Counted from the first letter of the stretch, positions 1 to 5,423 are shown. The stretch: 7,497 nucleotides of DNA from Planctomycetaceae bacterium (GCA_009776995.1 WRMR01000239.1:1-7497), one strand, 5' to 3'. Translations and numbers: made by a program. The notes: generated from the sequence alone by a model not told the origin.

Positions 1-1
1 A

Positions 2-1009
2 AACCTGCAAGACCCCAAATACAATTTTGCGTTGGCCCGCGAGATGCTTCGCGCGCCGGAAATCATCAGTTCCTTCAATTTCGAGCAAGTTGCCCAGATC
101 GTCACGTCAGTCAGGCAGACCGGCAGACTGTTCTGTACGGGCGAAGGCTCAAGCCGGATTTTCCCGTCAAAACGGCTGATCGCGTCGATGCTTGGTCGCG
201 GCGTATCCTGCCAATTGGCCACTGAAGGCGGACGGCAGTCACTGGAATACGACCTTTCCGGATGGACGGTCATGGGTGCTTCCAACAGTGGCCAGACAAA
301 GGAACTGATCTTCCTGATCGAAAAACTGCGAGAAGCGAATCACAAACACATTTTCGGCATGACGGCCACGCCGGGGTCGAAGCTGACCCAGGTAGCCGAA
401 TCGATTGTGCTGTCCTGCGGGAAGGAAGAAGCCGTTGCTGCAACGATGAGTGTGGTCGAACAGGCACTCGTATATCAGGCGATTGAAATCGGACTGGCCG
501 ATTGCACTTGTGGTTGCGTGTCACGAAAACAGGAAGCCGGTCAACTGGCCGCCGACGTGTTGGCGGTGGAATACGACGCCGAACTGATCGCAAAAGTTGC
601 CGCCGCACCGGTTATTTATCTGGCCGGTCGCAATAACGGCATCGCGGAGGAATTGGCGTTGAAAACCAACGAAATCACGCGCAAACGAAGCCAATATCTC
701 GAAGGCACCATCGTTGTGCATGGCATAGAAGAGGTGATGAACCCGGAAGACGTGGTCGTGTTGGTCGAACCGTTTGAACAAGACGCGGAATTTTACAAAA
801 AGAACCTCGTCGATGGCGTCGGCATGACGGTCATTGCCATTTCCTCGAAACCGACGCTCTTCCCGACGATTGCCATCCCGACATTGAAGCGGTACGATGA
901 GTACTTCCAACTCATGGCCGGCTGGAACTTGCTCGTGCAAACCGGCATCGCCTGCGGCATCGACATCGACAAACCCAAACGCGCCCGCAAAGTCGGCAAT
1001 GCGTATTGA
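2..1009 (+). CDS. SIS-domain sugar-phosphate isomerase/deaminase-like protein (5' partial)
   Basis: Probably a cytosolic enzyme that isomerises or deaminates a phosphorylated (amino) sugar; the exact substrate cannot be read. Counting from the TTG at 32, the N-terminal SIS domain covers about residues 25-150, with a phosphosugar-loop-like GEGSSRIFPSKR (38-48) and the classic ASNSGQTKEL motif (83-92). The C-terminal SIS domain covers about 190-300: LAGRNNGIAEELALKTNEI (198-215) is followed by EGTIVVHGIEEVM, which matches the GlmS/AgaS pattern in which a Glu-Gly and a His-Gly precede the active-site region. The tail DIDKPKRARKV also resembles the GlmS C-terminus. The frame stays open upstream of 32 and reads NLQDPKYNFALAREML, which is protein-like and, from memory, family-like. 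The true start is therefore probably off the left edge and TTG 32 is probably internal. No downstream gene is close enough for an operon. Family certain, specific function unknown. Confidence 0.88.
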   Translation, partial: NLQDPKYNFALAREMLRAPEIISSFNFEQVAQIVTSVRQTGRLFCTGEGSSRIFPSKRLIASMLGRGVSCQLATEGGRQSLEYDLSGWTVMGASNSGQTKELIFLIEKLREANHKHIFGMTATPGSKLTQVAESIVLSCGKEEAVAATMSVVEQALVYQAIEIGLADCTCGCVSRKQEAGQLAADVLAVEYDAELIAKVAAAPVIYLAGRNNGIAEELALKTNEITRKRSQYLEGTIVVHGIEEVMNPEDVVVLVEPFEQDAEFYKKNLVDGVGMTVIAISSKPTLFPTIAIPTLKRYDEYFQLMAGWNLLVQTGIACGIDIDKPKRARKVGNAY

Positions 1010-1047
1010 TGAATGGCCGATGATGAGTGGTGATTGGCCTGTGACCG

Positions 1048-1068
1048 GTGCTTGGGACTCACGCAAAA
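1048..1068 (-). repeat. 21-nt dispersed repeat, copy 1
   Basis: Read on the minus strand, this 21-mer begins TTTTGCGTGAGTCCCAA. It matches 2678-2698 (plus strand) at 19 of 21 positions. It lies 15 nt outside the left arm of the hairpin at 1084-1153. The second copy lies 14 nt outside an inverted-repeat arm in the same relative orientation. This looks like part of a dispersed intergenic element; its function is unknown. Confidence 0.6.
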
Positions 1069-1083
1069 CTGACTCGTTCGTTT

Positions 1084-1153
1084 CATCAGAGCCGCGACGG
1101 TTACGGAGCGGACGAACTGAAAAAACCACTCCATAACTGTCGCGGTTCTGATG
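1084..1153. repeat. 25-bp near-perfect inverted repeat (hairpin)
   Basis: Left arm 1084-1108 (starts CATCAGAGCCGCGAC) pairs with right arm 1129-1153 (ends GTCGCGGTTCTGATG) around a 20-nt loop. As RNA, 24 of 25 positions pair, two of them as G-U, with a single C-A mismatch at the fifth pair from the loop. Weaker pairing continues outside the arms (TTCGTTT against GGAAAATGAA, with bulges). No T-run follows on either strand, so it is not a standard intrinsic terminator. It sits 24 nt from a transposase remnant and next to the 21-nt repeat, which favours a mobile-element-derived palindrome. Confidence 0.8.
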
Positions 1154-1176
1154 GAAAATGAAAACACCGATGCAAC

Positions 1177-1308
1177 AGGAAGATTCGTCAGCAAACCCAA
1201 CACCGTTTCGTCGTCGCGAGTCGGCTCGTTCAATCGCAACTCAACGCGTCGCGGCGGCAATTGTTCCAGCGTGTCCACGTTTTCCAAAAAACGACTGTCC
1301 CTAACTCC
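1177..1308 (-). pseudogene. IS4-type DDE transposase fragment
   Basis: On the minus strand, after a TAA at 1311-1309, the frame reads through LEQLPPRRVELRLNEPTR and then DDETVLGLLTNLP, ending about 1177. This matches the conserved 'RR-x-LRL-x-PTRDG(D/E)T-x-LLTNLP' block that precedes the catalytic-Glu region (YRxRWxIE) of IS4-family transposases. The usual glycine after PTRD is Asp here. After TNLPVA the similarity stops and the frame enters the hairpin at 1084-1153; no YRxRW motif follows in it. About 40 residues of a protein normally near 400 remain, so it is a decayed remnant. The match is from memory of the family pattern, not a search. Confidence 0.6.
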
Positions 1309-1326
1309 TTACCCCTTCCCAACCAC

Positions 1327-1333
1327 AGGGAAG
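1327..1333 (+). promoter_or_regulatory. possible ribosome binding site for the ABC ATPase
   Basis: AGGGAAG lies 10 nt before the ATG at 1344. It is a partial Shine-Dalgarno match and the main reason for choosing 1344 over the ATGs at 1374 and 1377, which have no purine-rich stretch at the right distance. Confidence 0.35.
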
Positions 1334-1343
1334 TCACAAAACC

Positions 1344-2183
1344 ATGTACGTCGAACAGCGCGAACATTCGGTCATGATGGAGGTCGGGCATCTGACGATG
1401 CGTTTCAAGAACGTGACGGTCTTGCGCGACATCAGTTTCCAGTTGCGCCGCGGCGAAACGCTGGCCGTCATCGGCGAAAGCGGTTGCGGCAAGACCGTGC
1501 TGCTGAAAACGCTGATCGGACTGCTCCAGCCGAGTTCGGGAAGCATTGTCTTCGACGGCCAACCGCTGACCGGCATGTCCGAAGCCGAACTGTCCCAACA
1601 GCGCACCCGATACGGCTTCGTGTTTCAACAGGCAGCATTGTTCGACAGCATGTCGATTGCGGAAAACGTCGCGTTTCCGCTCCGGCAGCACACGAACCGT
1701 TCGGAACCGGAAATCATGGACACGGTCATTCGCCTGCTCACCGAGGTCGGTCTGCCCGAACTCGTCCTCGACAAGAAGCCGGCGGAACTGTCCGGCGGGA
1801 TGCGCAAACGTGTCGGTTTTGCCCGGGCCTTGGCCATGGACCCCGAACTGATGCTCTACGACGAGCCGACAACCGGGCTTGACCCGATCATGAGCGACGT
1901 GATTAACGAATTGATCGTCAACACGCGAAAACAGCACAACGTCAGCGGCATCATCGTCACACACGACATGAAATCGGCCAAAAAGGTTGCCGACCGCATT
2001 ATCATGCTCTACCCGGTTTCGCGGTTGCGCCCGGACGAGACGCAAATCGTCTATGAAGGCCCCGCCGATCAAATCGATTTTTCGCCGGACAGCCGCGTGA
2101 CGCAGTTTATTCACGGTCATGCCGGCGAACGCCTCATGGAAATGTGCCGGACGTACAAGTCACCCTACGCCGAAGTGGAGTAG
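1344..2183 (+). CDS. ABC transporter ATP-binding protein, MlaF/Ttg2A type
   Basis: Cytoplasmic ATPase subunit of an ABC transporter, probably of the Mla/Ttg2 class that moves phospholipids or other lipids between envelope membranes. Visible motifs in the 279-residue product: Walker A GESGCGKT (44-51), Q-loop region FVFQQAALFDSMSIAENV (92-109), ABC signature ELSGGMRKRVGFARAL (148-163), Walker B ELMLYDEPTTGLDP (168-181) and H-loop IIVTHDM (His207). The QQAALFDSMSIAENVAFPLR stretch and the GGMRKRV signature are typical of MlaF rather than of other import ATPases. Length is normal for MlaF plus a short N-terminal extension; the homologous part starts at MMEVGHLTMRF, so ATG 1374 or 1377 is an alternative start. 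No MlaE permease or MlaD substrate-binding gene is within 480 bp downstream or before it in the window, so it is an orphan here. ATPase call is certain, Mla-type assignment likely, substrate inferred. Confidence 0.9.
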   Translation: MYVEQREHSVMMEVGHLTMRFKNVTVLRDISFQLRRGETLAVIGESGCGKTVLLKTLIGLLQPSSGSIVFDGQPLTGMSEAELSQQRTRYGFVFQQAALFDSMSIAENVAFPLRQHTNRSEPEIMDTVIRLLTEVGLPELVLDKKPAELSGGMRKRVGFARALAMDPELMLYDEPTTGLDPIMSDVINELIVNTRKQHNVSGIIVTHDMKSAKKVADRIIMLYPVSRLRPDETQIVYEGPADQIDFSPDSRVTQFIHGHAGERLMEMCRTYKSPYAEVE

Positions 2184-2222
2184 AGTTTGGGTTTTCGCTG
2201 GAAAATAACCAGTCAAAGGCAG

Positions 2223-2264
2223 GGCGGTCACGAGCTGTTACGCTGGCGGCACGAAGTGACCGCC
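2223..2264. repeat. 9-bp hairpin with GGTCAC arms
   Basis: GGCGGTCAC (2223-2231) and GTGACCGCC (2256-2264) are perfect reverse complements around a 24-nt loop. It lies about 40 nt past the ABC ATPase stop codon. No T-run follows, so termination is not clearly supported. The left arm belongs to an 11-nt direct repeat, GGGCGGTCACG, at 2222-2232 and 2318-2328. Confidence 0.55.
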
Positions 2265-2266
2265 GA

Positions 2267-2292
2267 AACAGCAGCCGGGAACGTCAGTGACC
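2267..2292 (-). repeat. 26-nt inverted-repeat arm, left partner
   Basis: The reverse complement of this segment matches 2638-2663 at 24 of 26 positions, including the exact 14-mer TGACGTTCCCGGCT. The two arms enclose 345 bp. Its GCAGCCGGGAACG core also resembles the AGAGCCGCGACGG core of the hairpin arm at 1084-1108. Confidence 0.7.
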
Positions 2293-2304
2293 ACTTCAAG
2301 GCGG

Positions 2305-2327
2305 GTGACCGACTTCCGGGCGGTCAC
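2305..2327. repeat. 7-bp hairpin with GTGACCG/CGGTCAC arms
   Basis: GTGACCG (2305-2311) and CGGTCAC (2321-2327) pair perfectly around the 9-nt loop ACTTCCGGG. It uses the same hexamer as the hairpin at 2223-2264, so the two could exchange partners. No T-run follows. Confidence 0.5.
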
Positions 2328-2545
2328 GTGCAGTACTCCGCACTTGATGTACCAGCCAGCTTTCGCCGACGTAGCCGCTCGGAGATCGGCCGCCCGCCTT
2401 TTCGCCACTCACCTTTTTTTGGCCACGGATTGACATGGGCAAAACACGGATTTGATGTGAGAAAACATCATTTCCACCTTATTTCAACAACTCCAAATGT
2501 GGTATATGAGGTTGTTCTTCTTGGGGGAACTCAATACTACTGAGG

Positions 2546-2574
2546 TTGATTTGCAATTGTCAATGAGGTATCAA
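2546..2574 (+). promoter_or_regulatory. weak sigma-70-like promoter candidate
   Basis: TTGATT (2546-2551) and TATCAA (2569-2574) are separated by 17 nt and each matches 4 of 6 consensus bases. The site lies in the AT-richer part of the spacer, about 135 nt before the hydrolase ATG. Planctomycete promoters are poorly conserved, so this is only a candidate. Confidence 0.2.
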
Positions 2575-2584
2575 TGAGATTTGC

Positions 2585-2663
2585 AACAGTAGCCTGAAGC
2601 GTCTACAACGGATTGGGATGTTGCGTGTCGCATCACCGGTCATTGACGTTCCCGGCTACTGTT
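2585..2663. repeat. 10-bp hairpin sharing the right arm of the long-range repeat
   Basis: AACAGTAGCC (2585-2594) and GGCTACTGTT (2654-2663) are perfect reverse complements around 59 nt. Further scattered pairing is possible inward (CGTC 2600-2603 against GACG 2645-2648). The right arm is also the end of the 26-nt arm that matches 2267-2292, so the two pairings exclude each other. Confidence 0.55.
2638..2663 (+). repeat. 26-nt inverted-repeat arm, right partner
   Basis: This is the partner of 2267-2292 (24 of 26 positions as reverse complement). It is followed after 14 nt by the 21-nt repeat at 2678-2698, reproducing on the plus strand the order (arm, about 15 nt, 21-nt repeat) seen on the minus strand at 1108-1048. 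Confidence 0.7.
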
Positions 2664-2677
2664 CTTGAACAACGTGT

Positions 2678-2698
2678 TTTTGCGCGAGTCCCAACCAC
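2678..2698 (+). repeat. 21-nt dispersed repeat, copy 2
   Basis: Begins TTTTGCGCGAGTCCCAA and matches the minus strand of 1068-1048 at 19 of 21 positions. It ends 8 nt before the ATG of the hydrolase gene, so it overlaps that gene's leader. Its last ten bases, TCCCAACCAC, also occur exactly at 1317-1326 shortly before the ABC ATPase ATG, possibly by chance. Confidence 0.6.
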
Positions 2699-2706
2699 GA
2701 ACAACC

Positions 2707-3756
2707 ATGTCCGCTTTCCCTGTCGAATATGACCCGTATCGCCATGTCGCCCGTTTCGGGACGGACGCGGGACGGCGGATTTACCGGATTCGCTGCGATC
2801 TGTTGCGTTCGCTACCGGGTTACGCTTACCTGCTGCTCGGCGATCATCCCGCAACGCTGATCGACTGCGGCACCGGCGAAAACGGCTGTGACCGCGAACT
2901 GCTCGGTGGACTGGACCTCGTTCGGACAACGTACAAGGAAAACTTCAAGCCGGTCGACATCCGGCGCATCATCATCACGCACGGACACATCGATCATGCG
3001 GGCGGTTCACGGCAGTTGATCGGCCTGACCGGTGCCGAAGTCTTGTGCCACCGCTACGACAGCAGCACATTCACACGCTACGACGAACGTGCCGCCGTTG
3101 CCAATCGGCGGTTCGACGATTTCCTGCGACATGCGGGCGTCGAGCCGGGACAACGGCGCGGCGTCATTGACGCCTTCGGCTACGTGCGAGGTCGCTGCAA
3201 GTCTTTCCCGGTCAGCCGTCATCTCAAAGACAGCGAACAGTTCGACGGCGTCACCGTTTTCCACACGCCCGGCCACAGCCCGGGACATCTCTGCCTGCAA
3301 ATCGACGGAAGCCATATTATCCTTGGCGACCACATCCTCGCCCGAACGATCACGCAACTGTGGCCGCAACAGGTCACGCCGCATACCGGCTATTATCATT
3401 ACCGCCAATCCGTCCGCAAAATCGCCGCTATTGCCGAGGGCAAAACCGGCTTGCCCGGCCACGAACAAATCATCGAAAACCTGCCGCAACGCATTGAACT
3501 GGTCGGCCGGAATCACCAAAGACGCCTCGAACGCATCCTCGACATCCTGCAAAACCACCCGGAACCGATGAGCATCGCGCAGATCGCGCGTAAAATGTAC
3601 GCCTCGCAGGAACCTTCCAGGGCACTGCTCGCTCTGACCGATGTTGGTGCCCGCATCGAATACCTCGAACAGATCGGTGCGGTGGCCGTCGAGAATTACG
3701 ACGACCTCGAACTGAACCGCACGGATACTTATCTGTATCGTATCGCGAAGGAATGA
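2707..3756 (+). CDS. MBL-fold metallo-hydrolase with C-terminal winged helix
   Basis: A soluble hydrolase of the metallo-beta-lactamase superfamily binding a two-metal (usually zinc) centre; the substrate (thioester, phosphodiester or RNA) cannot be told from sequence. In the 349-residue product the signature THGHIDH is at 91-97 (ligands His92, His94, Asp96, His97), the third-site histidine is in HTPGHSPGH (His190), the bridging Asp is in LGD (Asp208) and the last ligand is His252 in LPGHEQII. All expected ligands are present. Residues about 268-330 (RRLERILDILQ to YLEQIGAVAVEN) look like the winged-helix domain found after the MBL domain in LACTB2-like proteins. I chose ATG 2707; an in-frame TTG at 2665 would add 14 residues and begins inside the repeat-rich leader. 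Neither start has a Shine-Dalgarno site. The gene stands alone and converges on argF. Family certain, function open. Confidence 0.9.
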   Translation: MSAFPVEYDPYRHVARFGTDAGRRIYRIRCDLLRSLPGYAYLLLGDHPATLIDCGTGENGCDRELLGGLDLVRTTYKENFKPVDIRRIIITHGHIDHAGGSRQLIGLTGAEVLCHRYDSSTFTRYDERAAVANRRFDDFLRHAGVEPGQRRGVIDAFGYVRGRCKSFPVSRHLKDSEQFDGVTVFHTPGHSPGHLCLQIDGSHIILGDHILARTITQLWPQQVTPHTGYYHYRQSVRKIAAIAEGKTGLPGHEQIIENLPQRIELVGRNHQRRLERILDILQNHPEPMSIAQIARKMYASQEPSRALLALTDVGARIEYLEQIGAVAVENYDDLELNRTDTYLYRIAKE

Positions 3757-3770
3757 AAGCGAAGTCCAAG

Positions 3771-3826
3771 CAGAGGATTTATCACAGAGCCACAATTGTA
3801 TGGTTGCGCGGTTATTCTCCTCTGTG
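3771..3826. repeat. CACAGAG/CTCTGTG inverted-repeat element
   Basis: CACAGAG (3783-3789) pairs with CTCTGTG (3820-3826), and alternatively CAGAGGA (3771-3777) with TCCTCTG (3818-3824); the two 7-bp stems exclude each other. Just downstream of the hydrolase stop. From memory, similar CACAGAG-rich palindromic spacers recur in planctomycete and verrucomicrobial genomes, which would make it one copy of a dispersed intergenic repeat. No T-run follows it. Confidence 0.5.
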
Positions 3827-3845
3827 CCTTTGTGACTCCGCATGA

Positions 3846-3883
3846 AACTTTTATTGTGGCAATTTATTCATCAACAATAAGTT
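3846..3883. terminator. hairpin between convergent genes, possible terminator
   Basis: AACTT-TT-ATTGT (3846-3857) pairs with ACAATAAGTT (3874-3883), giving ten pairs with a two-T bulge and a 16-nt loop. An overlapping 8-bp inverted repeat, TGTGGCAA (3855-3862) and TTGCCACA (3906-3913), competes with it. Its place between the convergent hydrolase and argF genes suggests two-way termination. There is no clean T-run after the stem on either strand, so the call is tentative. Confidence 0.3.
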
Positions 3884-3933
3884 GCAAAAAATCTTGCCCA
3901 CCGTGTTGCCACAGTGTCTGAAAAACCTGGTTT

Positions 3934-4842
3934 TCATGGAAGCAGCCAGACGAGCAGTCCTTTTTGGGCATGCATTCGGTTTTCGGCCTGTTGCACGATG
4001 GCACTTTGCGGGGAGTCCATGACCTCATCGGTCACCTCGACGCCGCGTTTTGCGGGCAGGCAGTGCAGGAAAATGCAGCCTTTTTTCGCGGCGGCCATCA
4101 GTTTTGCGTTGACTTGGTAGTTGGCGAAGTCGATTTTGCGTTGGGTTTCTTCGGCTTCCTGACCCATGCTGGCCCAAACGTCGGTGTAGATCGCGTCGGC
4201 ACCCTGCACCGCTTCAAACGGATCGGTCAGTTGTTGCAAAACGTAATTCGGATCGGCGGAGGTGATTTGCTCCACAGTGGCCCGGTCGAATTGATGCTGT
4301 TTTGGCGTTGCGAGGACCACTTCCACGCCCAACTTGACTCCGATTTGCACGAAACTGGCCGCAACGTTGTTCGCATCGCCAACCCAGGCAATCTTACGGC
4401 CTTTCAGCGAGCCGAGCCGTTCCTTGACGGTCATCATGTCTGCGAGTGCCTGGCAGGGGTGCGCCTTGTCAGTCAGGGCATTGATGACCGGACAGGTGCA
4501 ATGCCTGGCCAGTTCGACGACGCTTTCATGTTTCTTCGCGCGAAACACGATGGCATCGACCATCGCACTGAGGACGTTGCCAAAGTCCTTGGTCGATTCG
4601 CGTTTGCCGAAACCGACGTCGTCACCGAGAAACATCGAACTGCCACCGAGATGTGTCATGCCCGCCTCAAAGCTGACCCGGGTGCGGAGCGACTGCTTCT
4701 CGAAAATCATCGCGATCGTTTTTCCGGCAAGATACGGTTTTCGCACTCCTGCCCTGCATTCCACCTTGATCTGTTCGGCCAATTCCATGATCCGCTCAAG
4801 CTCGGCCACAGAAACATCGTCCAACGTAATAAAATGTCGCAT
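3934..4842 (-). CDS. argF: ornithine carbamoyltransferase
   Basis: Cytosolic enzyme of arginine synthesis: carbamoyl phosphate + L-ornithine gives L-citrulline + phosphate; works as a trimer. The 302-residue product is full length. The carbamoyl-phosphate loop is FEKQSLRTRVSFE (47-59), with Leu where E. coli has Thr in STRTR; Ser51 and the RTR core are kept. Next come the HPCQALAD motif (128-135), GDANNV (155-160), ornithine-side DVWASMGQE (221-229) with the SMG loop, HCLPAKRG (260-267) carrying the catalytic Cys, and the closing ENRMHAQKG helix. These favour OTC over N-acetylornithine or putrescine carbamoyltransferases. ATG 4842 is preferred to the TTG at 4845 because GGAGG stands 6 nt before it. 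It is not next to other arg genes in the window. Upstream on its strand, TTGACA at 4924-4919 could be a -35 box, but no good -10 follows. Confidence 0.96.
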   Translation of the reverse strand: MRHFITLDDVSVAELERIMELAEQIKVECRAGVRKPYLAGKTIAMIFEKQSLRTRVSFEAGMTHLGGSSMFLGDDVGFGKRESTKDFGNVLSAMVDAIVFRAKKHESVVELARHCTCPVINALTDKAHPCQALADMMTVKERLGSLKGRKIAWVGDANNVAASFVQIGVKLGVEVVLATPKQHQFDRATVEQITSADPNYVLQQLTDPFEAVQGADAIYTDVWASMGQEAEETQRKIDFANYQVNAKLMAAAKKGCIFLHCLPAKRGVEVTDEVMDSPQSAIVQQAENRMHAQKGLLVWLLP

Positions 4843-4848
4843 CAATCG

Positions 4849-4853
4849 CCTCC
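4849..4853 (-). promoter_or_regulatory. Shine-Dalgarno site of argF
   Basis: GGAGG on the minus strand, 6 nt before ATG 4842. It is the only strong Shine-Dalgarno match before a gene in this window, and it decides the argF start in favour of ATG over the TTG three bases upstream. Confidence 0.75.
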
Positions 4854-5180
4854 GGTATCTATCTCCCTGCCCTGAAAGAGCTACACGTGAAAGCCGGGGT
4901 TTTTTCGGTAAAAAATCGTGTCAAACCCACACAACCCTTTTCAAGATGAAAAAATCACCAATCTTCCAAGTGGATTATTATAACAGGGGTTACCGACAGG
5001 TTCAAGATCGCTTCATCGGAGAAGCCGGGAAACTTTTGGCGAAGGATTGATCTTTTTGCTTTCGGCCACGCAACATTGGAGACGGCTTGACAAGAATCAA
5101 GCCATTCATAACAATCATACCAAAGGTTTCCACCTCTTTGCGTTTTCATTTTGCACCCTGCGATGAGATGATTGTTTCCC
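4854..5180. other. spacer upstream of argF, no gene recognised
   Basis: AT-richer than the flanking genes. It holds the argF leader, a 7-bp hairpin GGCTTGA/TCAAGCC at 5084-5103 with a 6-nt loop and no T-run, and a 34-codon + strand frame at 4946-5050 (MKKSPIFQVDYYNRG...) with no ribosome binding site and no known relative. It may be further decay products of the neighbouring broken gene, but nothing here proves that. Confidence 0.4.
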
Positions 5181-5423
5181 ATGTCACTGAAAAGAACCGA
5201 TGACGGAACTCATGCAACGCTCCCGGAGTTGCTTTCCGGGGATGAAACATGAGTCAACCAGGCCCGGCTGTTCCGCGAACAAATCGCCTGCGTGTACGAG
5301 AATAACGATTTTTACCACAAATGCTTTGACGAAGCGGGGATCACGCTGCGCGACATTGCCGGTTTGGACGATGTCGCAAACGTGCCGATGTCAGGAAGGC
5401 AAGCCCCCAACGTGTCTTCCTGA
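5181..5423 (+). pseudogene. N-terminal remnant of a phenylacetate-CoA-ligase-like (AMP-forming) gene
   Basis: From ATG 5181 the frame reads MSLKRTDDGTHATLPELLSG to an in-frame TGA at 5250-5252, then continues VNQARLFREQIACVYENNDF, YHKCFDEAGITLRDIAGLDD and VANVPMSGR to a TGA at 5421-5423. The pattern 'F-REQI-x-x-VYENN-x-FY-x-x-x-FDEAGI-x-x-x-DI-x-x-LDDV-x-x-VP' is the typical N-terminus of PaaK-type adenylate-forming ligases, which activate aryl or acyl acids as CoA thioesters. Only about 75 of roughly 430 residues remain: the adenylation motifs (SSGTTG and beyond) are missing and the match ends after VPM. The TGA at 5250 may be a mutated CGA Arg codon. There is no Shine-Dalgarno site. Two lesions (early stop, lost body) make it a pseudogene. 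A translated N-terminal peptide of 23 residues is possible but unlikely to matter. Confidence 0.6.

Larger units (their letters stand above)
2184..2706. other. 523-bp spacer made of nested inverted repeats
   Basis: No convincing gene lies here. The left part (2222-2330) is GC-rich and carries five GTGACC/GGTCAC hexamers and two short hairpins. The middle (about 2400-2590) is AT-richer, with a T7 run at 2414-2420, two copies of CACGGAT (2424-2430 and 2445-2451) and short reiterated words: TGAGGT at 2507, 2541 and 2564; TCAATGAG at 2560 and 2571; GATTTGCAA at 2548 and 2578. The right part (2585-2698) carries a hairpin, a long-range repeat arm and the second 21-nt repeat. Hexamer spacing is not a multiple of three throughout, arguing against a coding origin. 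Confidence 0.6.

Noticed and set aside
1230..2120. Long minus-strand frame opposite the ABC ATPase
   Set aside because: An antisense shadow of a clearly coding gene with all ABC motifs on the + strand. Only the piece outside the gene (1177-1308), which is partly in another frame, resembles a transposase.
2187..2543. 118-codon open frame on the + strand starting TTG just after the ATPase stop
   Set aside because: It is rich in Arg, His and Gly with no recognisable domain, crosses two hairpins and the hexamer cluster, has no ribosome binding site and changes character in the AT-rich half; it looks like chance.
3964..4875. 303-codon + strand frame opposite argF
   Set aside because: The minus strand encodes complete ornithine carbamoyltransferase with every expected motif; the + frame is a shadow.
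4919..4924. TTGACA on the minus strand as an argF promoter
   Set aside because: A perfect -35 match, but the bases 16-18 nt further on (AACCCC) do not resemble a -10 box.
4946..5050. 34-codon + strand frame (MKKSPIFQVDYYNRG...)
   Set aside because: Composition is protein-like, but it lacks a ribosome binding site and any recognisable relative; noted in the spacer entry only.
5084..5103. 7-bp hairpin GGCTTGA/TCAAGCC as a terminator
   Set aside because: No T-run on either strand and no gene ending nearby.
4955..5182. 75-codon minus-strand frame (MGNNHLIAGCKMKTQRGG...)
   Set aside because: No ribosome binding site, no family pattern, no context; possible but not supported.
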